Part shown: positions 1 to 11,618 of the stretch, in pieces
Layout of the letters: each line of letters starts with the position of its first letter
Position numbering within the stretch: position 1 is the first letter of the stretch
Assembly (NCBI GenBank): GCA_032622095.1
Contig: CP136064.1
Coordinates: 262,239,863-262,303,862 of the forward strand
Direction of reading: 5' to 3'
Length of the DNA: 64,000 nt
Source: Siphonodentalium dalli
Lineage: Eukaryota > Mollusca > Scaphopoda > Gadilida > Siphonodentaliidae
Program-made: the position numbers and the translations under genes
The notes under the pieces: model-generated
What the model saw: the letters and a program-made list of their open reading frames with translations, nothing else
What the model was told of the DNA's origin: nothing
Database searches by the model: none

Positions 1-307
1 CAGGACCCACCACCATCATAGCAAATTAGCAGGACCTCTTAACCAGTGATTAATACGGGGATAAGTGATGGACAATTTCTAACTCGAATTTCCCACACAA
101 CAGTTTTTTGAAAAAGAACACTTCAATTTAAATCAGATATATGTCGCCAATAACCAATTAATATCGTTTGACATCGTTTCCGGGTAGCACTTATAACTGC
201 GATAGTCTTACTGATAATACAAGCATCCTTATTGTAATTCACTTTGAAGACAAGATGTGACCCGCCATATCAAATCCAGTCGTAAGTCGGGATTGTTTTT
301 ACCCTGT

Positions 308-376
308 GCCAATGCATTCTCTTATATATGCGAGTCGACCATAGGTCGCCTCGCATATATAAGAGAATGCATTGGC
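308..376. repeat. 69-bp hairpin module, left copy in A1
   Basis: The sequence runs from GCCAATGCATTCTC to GAGAATGCATTGGC and would fold into an almost perfect stem of about 30 bp with a small CCATAGG-type centre. The same module is found in every family A and family B element in this window. Confidence 0.9.
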
Positions 377-597
377 CTAACAATTTTTTACAATTTTAAT
401 AATTGTTTCTTGTATTCTTTAACAATTTTATAATTTCACCCATACAGAGCCCCAGACAAACATGAGCAGAAGACACTCTTCTATATGCTTCTATATATGT
501 GTGCATGGGGCTCCATGCAGGGTAATGGATGTTTTTTATTTTATGTCCTAAAAATTGTAAGAAACATTTATTTAAAAAAATGATAAAAAATTGTTAG

Positions 598-666
598 GCC
601 AATGCATTCTCTTATATATGCGAGGCGACCTATGGTCGACTCGCATATATAAGAGAATGCATTGGC
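598..666. repeat. 69-bp hairpin module, right copy in A1
   Basis: This is the reverse complement of the left module (centre GGCGACCTATGGTCGACTC) and is followed by CACAGGG. It pairs with 308-376 as a subterminal inverted repeat. Confidence 0.9.
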
Positions 667-723
667 ACAGGGTTAAAAAAAATCCCGACTTACGACTGGA
701 TTTGATATGGCGGGTCACAAGAT

Positions 724-1638
724 ACCAGGGGATATTATCACTTGTGTTCTTTAATTCGATCGAGCGTGAAGTAATAGACACCCTTCGCATACGACAACCT
801 ATAATTATTACGAATATTATAGGGTACTATGTCACTATAATTTGTGTTTTTTCTATTCGTTGTCGTTTTTCCCAATCCATTTTTACGATTACGGTTTTGG
901 ATTTTCAATGAAAATCTAAAAGTGAACTTACATACAAATTATTTTGGACGCTCAAATGAACCATCTCCCTATAATTAAATATGCAGACACGTGTGCCGAA
1001 GTAATCGATTACCTATTCATGTGATGATGTGATCAGACATTGATCTCAATCTACCGAGGTCTCGGTGTACCCAGGGCCATATGCACGTACGTCCAATTTG
1101 TACCATGTGTTGTCATTACCAACGAAAGTCACATGACTCACGTGACCATGGCGTCTACACGTACAATGTCAAACCGTTCAGCATGTTTGTGTCAAACGTC
1201 TAGCTTTAAGAAAAGTGTAGCGAAGAGGAATAATCCAATCCTTTGCATATCAAATGACCAATCAGCACTGTGCTTTCATGTGACTTTGGTTGTCCCAGCC
1301 TTGATTTAAATATTCACAAGTTTTGGATACAGTAATAACATGAAGTGAAATAGAAAAACCTTGTTGGGTAGATGTTAAGTGATATACATTACAATAGGAA
1401 ATATAATATCTATATCATTGTCATGATTTGGAATAGCATTTAGCACATTAATTTAACAGTCTTGATTATGGCTTTATAAGTCAAATTATATCTGCCTTGC
1501 TGTCATGCACGCTTGTGTGAAGAACCGACTTCAATGTACAGTAATTATAAGCGTTTAGAAAAGGTGACAAATAAAGTGCGTGTTTGTGAATAGCTAATAT
1601 CGCTAATATTACGTGTCATACTATTTACAGATATATAG
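724..1638. other. Unassigned AT-rich DNA
   Basis: I see no gene, splice-supported exon or clear repeat boundary. The longest open frame (1040-1309) has no recognisable domain or composition typical of protein. Confidence 0.6.
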
Positions 1639-1759
1639 ACAGAACACAACGCGCATCTTAATCGAGAATCTTTTATCGAATGAGTTGCGGATGGCGCAAT
1701 GATATATTTCGCAAGAGTTCAATAAAAGATTCGAGATTATGATGCAAGTTGTGTTCTGT
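1639..1759. repeat. Imperfect foldback, about 42-bp arms
   Basis: The left arm begins ACAGAACACAACGCGCATC and the right arm ends GATGCAAGTTGTGTTCTGT. About 36 of 42 positions pair, around a loop of about 35 bp. No flanking duplication was obvious, so it may be an old foldback element or a remnant of a longer inverted repeat. Confidence 0.7.
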
Positions 1760-3584
1760 GTTTATTCTACACCGTTCAGTCAGATAAGTTCAATCCATGA
1801 ATGTCACCTTCATTGTTACTATAGCTACCTTTACTGTGATTTAAGTCTGACAAATAACCAGTAATTATGGGGGGGGGGGATCACCGGAAGCGGATGATCG
1901 ACGTAATGGACGTCATCTTTCTTGGCGACAGCGTCAACAAGAATAGTTCCGGCTTGTATTCCAATAGATGTATACACTAATATGTATTCAATGGCTGGGA
2001 TTCCGTTGAATGCATGTGCCTCACGTCAATGGGTGTGGAATAATATATTATATTGTGAGTATTAAATATTATGAGTTATATTTTTTGCTATTTATGTTAC
2101 CTATTTGGACCACCTGAAAGTTACACAAATGAGTTATAACGAGGTTTGGAAAGGCAACAATGCATGATCTAACCTACACATAGGTTGAGGCCCTAATACA
2201 ATGTGCCACTTTACTTCATATTGACAAACATCACTTTATTTTCGGTGTTGCAAAGCTATGCTGAATTACACAATGTTAGCATATTTATGCTTGATATTTT
2301 CGTATTCCCTGTTCAATATCTAAATTTACCTTGGAAGTTTTAGCCGCCCCATGCAGACCCTGACATACGCACCCCGTTTGGCATGATTATAACTGCTCTG
2401 AGAATGTTTGAATCATCTGTTTGTGCGTGCATATTTGCATTTTACTGTCTCTTATTTGTGTTGCTAATTGATATATTTTCCACATTCACATTTATCTTTG
2501 GAGCGAAGAGAACTGTTCGTATATTAATTTTGTGAACTGATTAATTCATTATTATGATTGACTGTTACCTGTCCAAAGGTAAAACACATATTGAACAAAC
2601 TATCGGTACCGTTGGACTCAAAATTTTATTTACAACTCCCTTTAAAAACAGAAGATATACTCTTTGGGATAAGTACAGGAACAAACGTACTTGCAACAAA
2701 TAGCATAATTCTGCTGGCAAAAGGGTATATATACGTAACAAAATGCGGCACATACAACTTAGATATTGAAGCAGCTGTTCTTTTCTTCAACCAAGAGTAC
2801 AACGTTACACACACATGTAAATGGGATGTCTCCTTGGACATGCATTTGGGATAACATGAGACAGTATCATTGATATTTTCCCTTCACATGGGGGCCCACA
2901 GCTACACGACGGGTGCGCATCAGGCGAAAATGCACCAGTCCGAAATCGGCACTTCAGCGTGTTTTCATGTTGATTTCGATGCTTCACGGTTTCCATGAAG
3001 CTATTTTTGCTTATATGGAGGGACCGGGGATATTATCAGAGGGGTGTATTCCACCCCAGGGACGTGGCGACAAGGGGGTCTAACCCTCTAACTTTGGTCA
3101 ACATATTCAACAGCTGGAAATGTTATGCCTCACACAGCATTTGTTGGAAATTTTACACCACTTATAGGTTGAAATTGTTAGTTGGTTGATTTTCCATCAA
3201 CTAACTATGTTGTTTTAGACCAACTCTAGCAAATCTTTTCTATATTTAGACCAAATTTTGTTCTCAAATTGCTATCAATTAGAAATATACAATCATTGTA
3301 GGTGGTGTCAGTTTGGTTGGAAATTTCCAACAGTTCAAAGTTCAAAGCCAAATGGTCCCCTATTTGAACCTCTCTGGTCGGCGTCCATGTTGAATCGGGT
3401 GTATTTGGTGAATTTGTGTGGTATCCTGGGAGCAACCCTACACCACTCTTTGTTCGACATTAATCGGTAAAAGCCGATAACTGGCATGGGATCCCTCTGG
3501 ACGGCGGCCATGTTGGATTGGAGTGGGGTGTCTATGTAATTTCAGTCGAATACGGCAGTATCTTACCAGATCTACCATATAATT
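1760..3584. other. Unassigned DNA
   Basis: No supported gene. A short poly-G run lies at 1869-1879 and a small hairpin (GTTAGTTG ... CAACTAAC) near 3176-3204. The frame at 2558-2854 (98 codons) has no recognised motif. Confidence 0.55.
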
Positions 3585-4195
3585 ATTAGTGCATGCGTTT
3601 GAACTATATATGGAAATTCTTTAATGTACGATATTAACCAAAAACACTGCAGCGAGTACGAAACACCGCGGGCAGAGTGGTTTGTAAGATCACACGTAAA
3701 GATTACATTACCCCGACATTGTCCATGTGCACTACATTGGTTTCCCGTTTCCCAGCGGATTAATTTCAAGGTGCTCACAATGAGTTACAAGTTATAAAAT
3801 AACTGTGCACCATAATACCTCAATGATAAGATATACATGTGCATATGTACCATCCAGACTGGATGTCATGCTCTTACTTCACCCGAAGGTTGACAGAGTA
3901 GTTTCGGTGACATATCGTTTTACATAGCCGGGCCGACTCTGGAATTCACTACCAGTGATTATCCGCGGCCGTTCTGAATATGATGAAACCAAAGGTCTTT
4001 TGAAAACTCATTTATTCACGGAATATTATTCTGAACATTTAGGCGTGGAACTAATGAACCAGATTCCAATGCGGGCTACATGATTATCGCATGTTTGAAT
4101 TGTATATTTTGGAATTTTTTATTTATTTTAATGTTGTCAAGCGCCTTGAAACCTCGTTGATATGTGCGCTATACAAGACATGTGTGATATGATAT
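3585..4195 (+). pseudogene. Relic of the 3' end of a CR1/L2-type LINE reverse transcriptase
   Basis: Translation with frameshifts gives the block typical of the end of CR1/L2/Jockey-type ORF2: a KLQRVRN...ARVV stretch (about 3640-3675), then ITRKDYITPTL, then LHWFPVSQRINFK (about 3735-3775). It is followed by a YLND segment and a degraded region matching the terminal part with SFEN and SFIHG (to about 4030). After the coding relic, 4126-4190 has AGCGCCTTGA and TGTGCGCTATACAAG, a tail form common at the 3' end of this LINE group. Stops and frameshifts are numerous, so the copy is dead and 5'-truncated. Clade assignment is from motif recall and needs a search. Confidence 0.7.
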
Positions 4196-4552
4196 ATAGA
4201 TATGTGATTTGTGTGGAAATAGAGTATGACGGTAATCCTACAACACCCTTTTTTCAAATATAAAAATTTCAAATAAGAAATATAAGTCACATTCGCCGAA
4301 TACGTTGAGTAAAAGCAGAAAACGGCGGCCATTTAGAAAAAGTGGCGGCCATTTTGAATATTGCGACCATTGTGATTGGTTTATCGGAAAAATATTAGTC
4401 TTCATGATTGACATACACTGGTCATTCATGCAAATCGCAGAGACAAATTTGTTCAAAAATATTAGATAATATGTCATTATGCTCGGCTAAAACGCCTATA
4501 ATCTACTAAGATGAATTCTGTGCAATTCGAAATTATTTATCATGATGTATCG

Positions 4553-4686
4553 ACGATGACAATGACGATGATATGATGATGATGACGAGGACGATGACGA
4601 TGATGATGATGATGACGATGATGACGATGGTGATGATGATAATGATGATGATAATAATGATAATGATGATGATGTGATGATGATAG
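4553..4686. repeat. Imperfect GAT/GAC trinucleotide microsatellite
   Basis: This tract is made almost entirely of GATGAT and GACGAT units. Open frames over it encode only runs of Ser, His or Ile and are not genes. Confidence 0.95.
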
Positions 4687-4761
4687 TACAAGTATACACT
4701 TCTGCCATATGAAAATGGCAAGCCAGACAACAGTGGCCCCTTTTTTATTAAATATATGTAT

Positions 4762-7552
4762 TCTAGCAGGGTTACCCGGCGTTGTCCATGTTAAAGTGAT
4801 GTGAAACCCTCTGTGGATATTTGGTGGGAATAGAGAATACACTTGCTCTCAAAGTGTTACACGTATTAATTCTCATAAATTGTATATCCAAATGACATCA
4901 CAAAACATTATTCTTACACATGGAATATAAGTAGTGGCTCACCTTGTCAGGTCGGAGCGATTATCATTTTGTTTATCGCGTTTAATCCGTCCCACCAATA
5001 AAGAAGTATTCAGTTATTTACAACTGCGTATACTTCAGACGTTATAGCATGAAACATGAACATCATAAACACATTAGTTCGAAAAAATTGTGTTTTACAT
5101 AGAGATGTATCAATCAATCAACCAATCAATCTAGTTTATCATATCTTCATGACGATACAGATGTTTTTAAGATATGTCCAGGTGCTCCTCTGTTCTGGTG
5201 CTACATACTGGCTAATCATTTTCAGTTTAAAAGAAATGATGTTATGCCTGTATAGCAGCTACATGTGCCCGACACAGCGATATTTTGAGTTGTTTATGTT
5301 AGGCGATGAGTCTTCTAAAAAATTAAAGAAATCCTCTGTATCGGGCATATATACCCTTGTCAGATGTCACTATTGGAGGATCCTGAAAAGTAATGTGCTA
5401 CGGACTGCGTTTTCCTTTATCTCAGACTGCACACTGTGGCCACTATTTTTTAACAGGCCTGCTCTACATTTCCATATCTCTTGGCAATTGTAACTTTTTT
5501 GTGAAAACTATATTGAATGGGACAGACTCAATCGTGTTATAATATATACATGCGCCATTCAAATATGCAATCCTCTAACGATTCAAGGTCCCTCGGTTTG
5601 AATGAATATATGTATCTCTTAAATAGATTGATATAAATATAATTTTAATGATTTCTTCTATGTATCTGTGTTGCTAGATCATTATAGGAATGCCTTGATT
5701 TCCATCCCCATATAAATATGACAGTTGAGAAGATATAATTGTTCAAGTGACTCAATTCGGTCACCATTTGTCGAGATTGTGAAATTGGAATGCCAAAAAT
5801 TCCTTAGAACGACATGGAGATGGCCGATTCATTGTATCATTTGAGAAGATCGTGTATGAGTTTGATGGTAATTGGCACTAAACATGCGAGATGACTATAT
5901 ATAACGTTTTTGGATATCGGCGAATTGAACAATCTTATGAATGCTGGTGAATCTCTTCTCGCCATCCATGACCCAAAACGAACCCAAATGTGATTCAATT
6001 CACCATATCATTAGAAAAGAACATGCATGCATTTGGTGCAACTCTCCTCATGCATGACTTGAACCGCGTCACTTTTGTCATATTTGAACCACGTATATTA
6101 GACACATGCATGCATTATATAATGGAGATGATTATATATAAATTTGGTGGTAATCGGCAACTAAACAAATTCTTATCATAGTTATTACCCCCCCCCCATC
6201 TCTCACCCCAAGCGGTACCAATTTCGCGTCTTTAACTCACACGGGTATATTCCTCGTATCACGGAGAAAAATAATATATCAATTTGGTCGACATCTCTGC
6301 TAAAAATAGCCCCTCCCCTGACACCAACAACGTCACTTTAGAAAATTTTAACCCGCACCATTATCTTACTCGCAAAAAGTTACCCATGTTAGACCGCCTT
6401 GGTGCCATCTCGATTGTACCCTTAAAGTTATATATAGAACACAGACATATATTCGCAAATATTTGATTCATTGTATCATTTGAGAAGATCGTGTATGAGT
6501 TTGATGGTAATTGGCACTAAACATATTTTTATAAGTTTTTGGTGACCCTCCCGTCCCTATTTCGGACTCAAGCGGCGCCACTTTTGACATCATTAAACCA
6601 CAAACTTAGACTCATATAGAGATGAATATATATAACATTTATGAAAATTGGCGAGTATACAAATTCGTATCAAATTTAGGCCACCATTGCATATCTCTCA
6701 CCAAAAAGGCACAATTTGGCGCATTTAAACCACACGATTAATTTATATCAAATTTAGTGCCCACCGCACCCCGCCCCATCTCTCACCAAAACAGCACCAA
6801 TATGACGTCTTTAAAATCACACGATTAGATTCCTCATATCATGGATAAGAATGTGTATCAATTTGGTGGAAAATGGCGCTAAAAATATTGTGTATCAATT
6901 TTGGTGACCCTCTCCCCATCAGTGCACCCTGACTCGAATGACGCCACTTTTGATAGCTTTAAGCCACGCCATTAGACACCTCATACCATCGGGATGAATT
7001 TGTATAATTTTCGTGGCAATCGGGGTCTAAACCAATTCTTATCAGATTTAATACCCACCCACCGGCCCCCCAAAATCTCTCATCACAACGACACCAATTT
7101 GGCGTCTTTAAATCACACAATAACATTCCCTGTGTCATGGAGAAGATATCAGAAGAATGTGAATCAATTTGGTGAAATACGGCGCTAAAATTATTTTTGA
7201 TCAATTTTGGTGCCCCTCTCCCCTTCCGGACATCTCTGACGCGAACGGCGCGACTTTTGACATATTTAAACCGCACCATTTAATTCCTCATATTATGGGG
7301 ATGATTATATATAAGTTTGGTGGCAATCGGCGACAATTGTTTTTTCTGCTCCTCCCCATTTTCTGCCCCTGACCCTAACGGTGTCACTTTAGAAAATTCT
7401 AACCCTCGCCATTATCTTTCTCGTAAAAAGTTACCCCTATTAGACGTTTTTTGTGCCATCTAGGTGGTCCCCTGTGAATTTCTATAGAACACAGACAGAC
7501 AGACAGACATACAGACAGACAGACATTCGCAAATACAGATACATATATGTTA
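4762..7552 (+). repeat. 2.8 kb dispersed repeat, copy 1
   Basis: The copy starts CTAGCAGGGTTACCCGGCG and ends in a CAGACAGACAGA tract followed by CATTCGCAAATA. A second copy at 21731-24625 has the same order of blocks, beginning, middle and end. The downstream half (about 5740-7450) is itself built from diverged repeats of a block with ATCAATTTGGTGGAAAT, CACCAATTTGGCGTC and CCTCATATCATGGGGATGAT. Both copies contain a degraded frame sharing FELFM and DES with no known family. I infer an old retroelement or composite element; no transposition protein is readable. Confidence 0.7.
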
Positions 7553-8124
7553 ATTAGTACTTTGTATTTACCACTCTATTGTGGCATTGAGTAAATAAAC
7601 AATCTCTAATCTAATATCACACTGTCGTGACAATTTGAACCTACTGTTTGTCTGAAATGTCCAACTGGATGATGTGTCAGACAGGATATTTACAGCCGTT
7701 GGAAATGTTCACAAAAATAACCCTGTCTATAGTGAATGTGCTATGAATTGTGCTATTTATTATATAATGTCTGTTCGTATATTAGACATGTAATTAATTA
7801 GAACAACAATAAAGAATCTAGAATGGATTCTCCCACTCAACTATACAGGTGTTCATTCGCTTGATCTATTGTACATTTGGAGGGATGTTCAGGTAACACG
7901 AGCAGACATGCGAACATGTGACACATGTGCAGAATGCTTCATATAATCATATTATTTGATGGGAACTGTCCATATAACAAGCCCAACGTGGTCGTTTGTT
8001 GGACTTATTAGAGACCTTTCGCAAACATCAAGCGTCCTACTACGTATATAAATGCAAACAACCTCCACCTACTAAAGATATATAATCTAACATCATCCTC
8101 CCGTGATAATATACCGTGACGTTA
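7553..8124. other. Unassigned AT-rich DNA
   Basis: No gene or repeat boundary is visible between the CAGA-tailed repeat and the family B element. Confidence 0.6.
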
Positions 8125-8489
8125 TTAACCCTTTACCCAACAGAACGCCCAGAAACGCCCTAACAGCCTAAATTATCTTCGGTCTGTCTCAATAAAACCA
8201 TGGAAATATGGGTATCATTGGAACCGGCTCATTGAGCACATTGTGATAGTTACAGTTATGCCCTGTGCCAATGCATTCTCTTATATATGCGAGTCGACCA
8301 TAGGTCGCCTCGCATATATAAGAGAATGCATTGGCCTAAAAAAAAGTTTTTTTTAACACTTTTTACCATTTTTTCTTTAATATGTGTTAAGCCAATGCAT
8401 TCTCTTATATATGCGAGACGACCTATGGTCGACTCGCATATATAAGAGAATGCATTGGCACAGGGCCGTTCTGTTGGGTAAAGGGTTAA
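8125..8489 (-). mobile_element. Family B piggyBac-like MITE, copy B1 (TTAA-flanked)
   Basis: TTAA lies at both edges (8125-8128, 8486-8489) and the ends are inverted repeats CCCTTTACCCAACAGAAC and its complement. TTAA duplication with a CCC-starting end is the signature of piggyBac-type elements. Inside are a 69-bp hairpin pair (8267-8335, 8391-8459) and an asymmetric arm of about 130 bp that matches the opposite-orientation arm in B2 and B3. There is no coding capacity. It ends 255 bp upstream of the GPCR start codon, so it lies in what may be that gene's promoter or 5'UTR region. Confidence 0.85.
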
Positions 8490-8744
8490 TACACACTATC
8501 AAAGTTTAAAATTGTGTCACTAACATAAAGAGATGTTATTTCACTTTTCAAAGGAATGATTATTAAGCCGATATGGCGTGCTCGGTACTGAATTTATATA
8601 TCCGGTACAATTAAGACACGGGGTCGAACAGATTTGTTTATAATGACATACTTCAGTGATATATGTCGCCAATGTACTATATAACCGGTATGAAGACACA
8701 AATAAAAATCATTCGAGGCTGTTTATCGCTTAAAAATTTAGAAC

Positions 8745-9053
8745 ATGGAGACTGATATTGTGTATTCTGAATATGATTATGACTATTACGGTTCGGGAGA
8801 ACTATATCCAACAAACGAAACCGACGAGTATGCCCCGAGTGAAGGGATAAGGGCGTTTGAGGAAGGATACAGACAGGTGCATGGTTATCTCAGTCTTATC
8901 GTCTGCTTATTCGGAATAATTACAAATATAATAAATGTTATAGTTCTCACGCGGAGGAATATGAGATCAAGTACGAATATGATCTTAACGGCGCTATATT
9001 TATTGTATGCCTCCTATGTGGAGAAGAGTATATACAGAAAGGTGACAATATAA
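8745..9053 (+). pseudogene. GPCR (Srw / myosuppressin-receptor-like), 5' part, interrupted by LINE
   Basis: This is the N-terminal part of a family A peptide-type GPCR. Codons 1-84 (to 8996) are receptor: an acidic, Tyr-rich extracellular N-terminus with an N-glycosylation site at N24, then TM1 (about residues 48-69), then the first intracellular loop NMRSSTNMILTAL entering TM2. An ATG in a good context (AACATGG) fixes the start; there is no signal peptide, as is usual in this class. At 8997 the frame enters an antisense LINE and stops after 18 foreign codons (9051-9053), giving a 102-residue product with one TM helix. Downstream, 13813-14706 continues the receptor in the same frame. The unbroken gene would have been one exon of 381 codons. 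The Srw/DMSR assignment rests on the loop-1 motif and the EFPNGVL motif in TM6. Confidence 0.85.
8982..8996. repeat. Target-site duplication, left copy
   Basis: ATCTTAACGGCGCTA, identical to 13798-13812. It is five whole codons of the GPCR. The flanking base differs on both sides (G/C before, T/G after), so the duplication is exactly 15 bp, a normal length for target-primed reverse transcription. Confidence 0.95.
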
Positions 9054-9240
9054 TATATATACATGTACATGGTTATAACAACGTCGTTGACAACACACCA
9101 ACACAGAGCTGCGGTATATGGTTTTAAGGTAGCCATATGCGTGTGAGCGAGAGTGCATGTCTATAATGTAGCAGTTATGATATGCGAGTGCTATTCGATA
9201 ATATGGCGAGTATTTATGACAATATATTATACTATCTACA
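8997..9240 (-). other. LINE 3'UTR and tail
   Basis: A 244-bp segment follows the ORF2 stop. On the minus strand it ends GCATACAATAAATA at the duplication, giving an AATAAA-like signal and an A-rich rather than long poly-A tail. It includes a TA-dinucleotide run (about 9048-9063). Confidence 0.8.
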
Positions 9241-11618
9241 CTAATATGAAATTGAGTTCCCACGAATAAAACGACACATGGTGAGCAGGTAAGTTGATGA
9301 GTCGAGAATAATAACCTCCATTTGATGCAATACTTCGTCGGGAGGGTTAACGACCTCTGACCCAAGAAGAAAAGCACATAGTGTAGAGTCACTGATTGTG
9401 TCAAGATATAAGTACGTTGCTATTCCATAGTGGTTAAGTATGTGGTCGAAATAACCATTCCTCATGCAAGTGATGTGATCGGAAGCGCAGTAGCGCATCA
9501 CATGCAGAAGTTCATTGTCATAGCACCTCTGACAAGCGTAACACACAAGGTTGTTTTTGTATGTCGTTTTGTTCAAAAGGAGTCCGAGATTTTTCAACTT
9601 TTCACCATAATGAGGGAATTTTCTAAGTAAAGCCCATATATTCCAGCTTGCTGATGGATTTGAGTGTATCGTCTGGAATGTTTTCAGTTTTGTGTCTCCG
9701 GAAACTGAAGCTAGCCAATCTCTCTCGTAACTTTCCCAAACTGATAGCTGAATTAGACGTTTCCACGAACACTTAGATGGGAAGTTACCAGTTTCCACGA
9801 ATGAGTCCAGATGAGTTCGTAGACCATACAGTTGTAGCAGTTCAATTATATCTGGAACAAACCCTGTTGTCCGGCGAGCGAAGAGAGTGAATTGGAAGAA
9901 CTTCTGAAGAAATATTCTGAGGGGAACCTGGCGATCCTGTGGTAAATAAATCAGTGTACATAACAACGAAAGTTTCTTGATGTGAATTTGTCTCTCGAGA
10001 GGCAGAAGTCCAAGCAAGCTCAGGGAAATGCACGTAGAAGTACGCGATGGGAGAGACTGGATGTGCTTCAGGCACACTCGGTAAGACTTCTCCATTGTGT
10101 ACATGGCAGTTCTGTTCGGCAGTTCCATCAATTCACACCCATATAGGGCTTTGGGTAGTGCTACTGATTGTAGCAGACTTGTCATCGTTATTGGTGTGCA
10201 CATTTTGAATAAACTTTTGCCAGCCAAACTGAAATAAGATTTCCTCAGCTTTTCAGATAACAGGGAACAACGGATGGGCACGCACTGAAATTTGCACTGT
10301 TTAATACCGAGATGGACACATTCCGTCGATTCAATTAGTGGACTGTTACCAAGAAGCCACGTCCTGTTGCTTGCAGTATGTTGGTGCTTTGTCTTATTGA
10401 AGACAACGACGACGCTCTTTATATCTGAAAATTCGAAACGCCATCGCTGACTGTATTTATAGCAAATGTCAATCAGGCACTCAAGACCGGATTTGGACAA
10501 TGAAATGAGAGCAATATCATCAGCAGCCGAAGGTGCCGCACAAGAGGTATTTCCTATATGTAAACCGTGTTCAGAATCGCAGAGAGAGTTCAGTAGTTCA
10601 TTTATGAATACCAGATAGAAGAAAGGGGACGTTACTACCCCCTGTCTTGTTCCTTGTAAGATGTCCAATGGCTCTGAGAGCGAACCGCTATACATTACAC
10701 GACTGGTGCAATTCCTGTGCATGTTTGCCACTACACGCAGAACTTTACCTTTTAAGCCTAGATCGTATAGTTTTACAAGAAGGCCTTCGTGCCACACACG
10801 ATCAAATGCCTTCGCAGAGTCCAAAAAACATACAAATGCCCTTGAATCTAAGTCGCCCGCATAGGAAACTGCCTCCTGGAGGGCAAACGATGTCACCAAA
10901 CAGTTCACTCCTTTCTGAAAGCCGTTCTGAAGCTCGTTTGGAAATCTGGAAAAATTCCCATCCTTTAGAAATCTGTCTAACATAATGCTTTCGAATGTCT
11001 TATAGATCACCGTCATGAGTGTGATAGCACGGTAACTGTCTGGAACATTTATAGGTTTCGGAGACCCCTTGAATAATGGAACAATGATGCCAATTTTTAA
11101 GGAAGGTGGTATCCATTCCAAGTCCAAGATACTATTGTAAAGTCGACACAATAATGATTTGAAGGAGTCACTTCCATGTAAGAGATGTTCGTTCACTACA
11201 TTGTCAATACCACTAGATTTCCCACGTTTGAGATTTTTCATGACATCTATCTGTTCAGAAACAGTAATTGGTTCACAGAAAGTAGTGTCTGCAAAATCTG
11301 TATGTGATTCTTGGAAAATTGACGATAGTCGCATCCGTATGGATTCCTCGAATTTCGGATCAGCGTGGATACCAGGTTTGTATAGACTTTCGAAATAAGA
11401 CCTCCAGGCTGACATGATATCAGCTGGGTTGCGAAGAGTTTTGTCACCGAATGTCATAACAGAACAAAGACCGTTTGATTGCGAAACTTGATCCTTCGAG
11501 TTGATCGTTTTCCAAAACTGGACATCATTAGACTTTGCGTGAAACTCGAGTTGTTCGTACACCTGCTGTTCGCTGTGGCGAAGTGTAGTACGCAACGACT
11601 GTCTAAATAGTCGCTTCG
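9241..11618 (-). pseudogene. LINE ORF2, reverse transcriptase and C-terminal half
   Basis: Counting from codon TTG at 11595, RT motifs are in order: GKSSGIDNV (about 125-133), motif A FLDSAKAFDRVWH (257-269), QGVVTSPFFYLVFINEL (318-334), and the catalytic box AADDIALIS (357-365; bases about 10516-10527). A thumb-like region and a terminal segment with CYACQRC and HVMRYC (near 690) resemble the Cys/His knuckle at the end of many LINE ORF2 proteins. The stop is at 9241. No ATG begins this frame, which fits it being the continuation of the endonuclease frame after a frameshift. Both catalytic Asp are present. Confidence 0.92.

Larger units (their letters stand above)
257..718. mobile_element. 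Family A non-autonomous DNA element (MITE-like), complete copy A1
   Basis: The ends are long inverted repeats starting GTGACCCGCCATATCAAATC and ending with its reverse complement. The element is flanked by a 5-bp direct repeat AAGAT (252-256 and 719-723), which I read as the target-site duplication. Each arm is about 120 bp and contains a 69-bp near-palindrome (308-376 and 598-666); the two palindromes are reverse complements of each other. The 220-bp centre is AT-rich and has no coding capacity. No transposase is present, so it would depend on an enzyme supplied elsewhere. The superfamily is not clear from the ends. Two other copies are at 36190-36539 (truncated) and 58923-59380, both with the centre inverted relative to this one. 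Confidence 0.85.

Noticed and set aside
4496-4842. Minus-strand frames of 65-100 codons rich in Ser, His or Ile
   Set aside because: They only translate the GAT/GAC microsatellite.
8745-9053. A separate short one-TM protein gene
   Set aside because: The last 18 codons are LINE 3'UTR; it is the 5' part of the split receptor.
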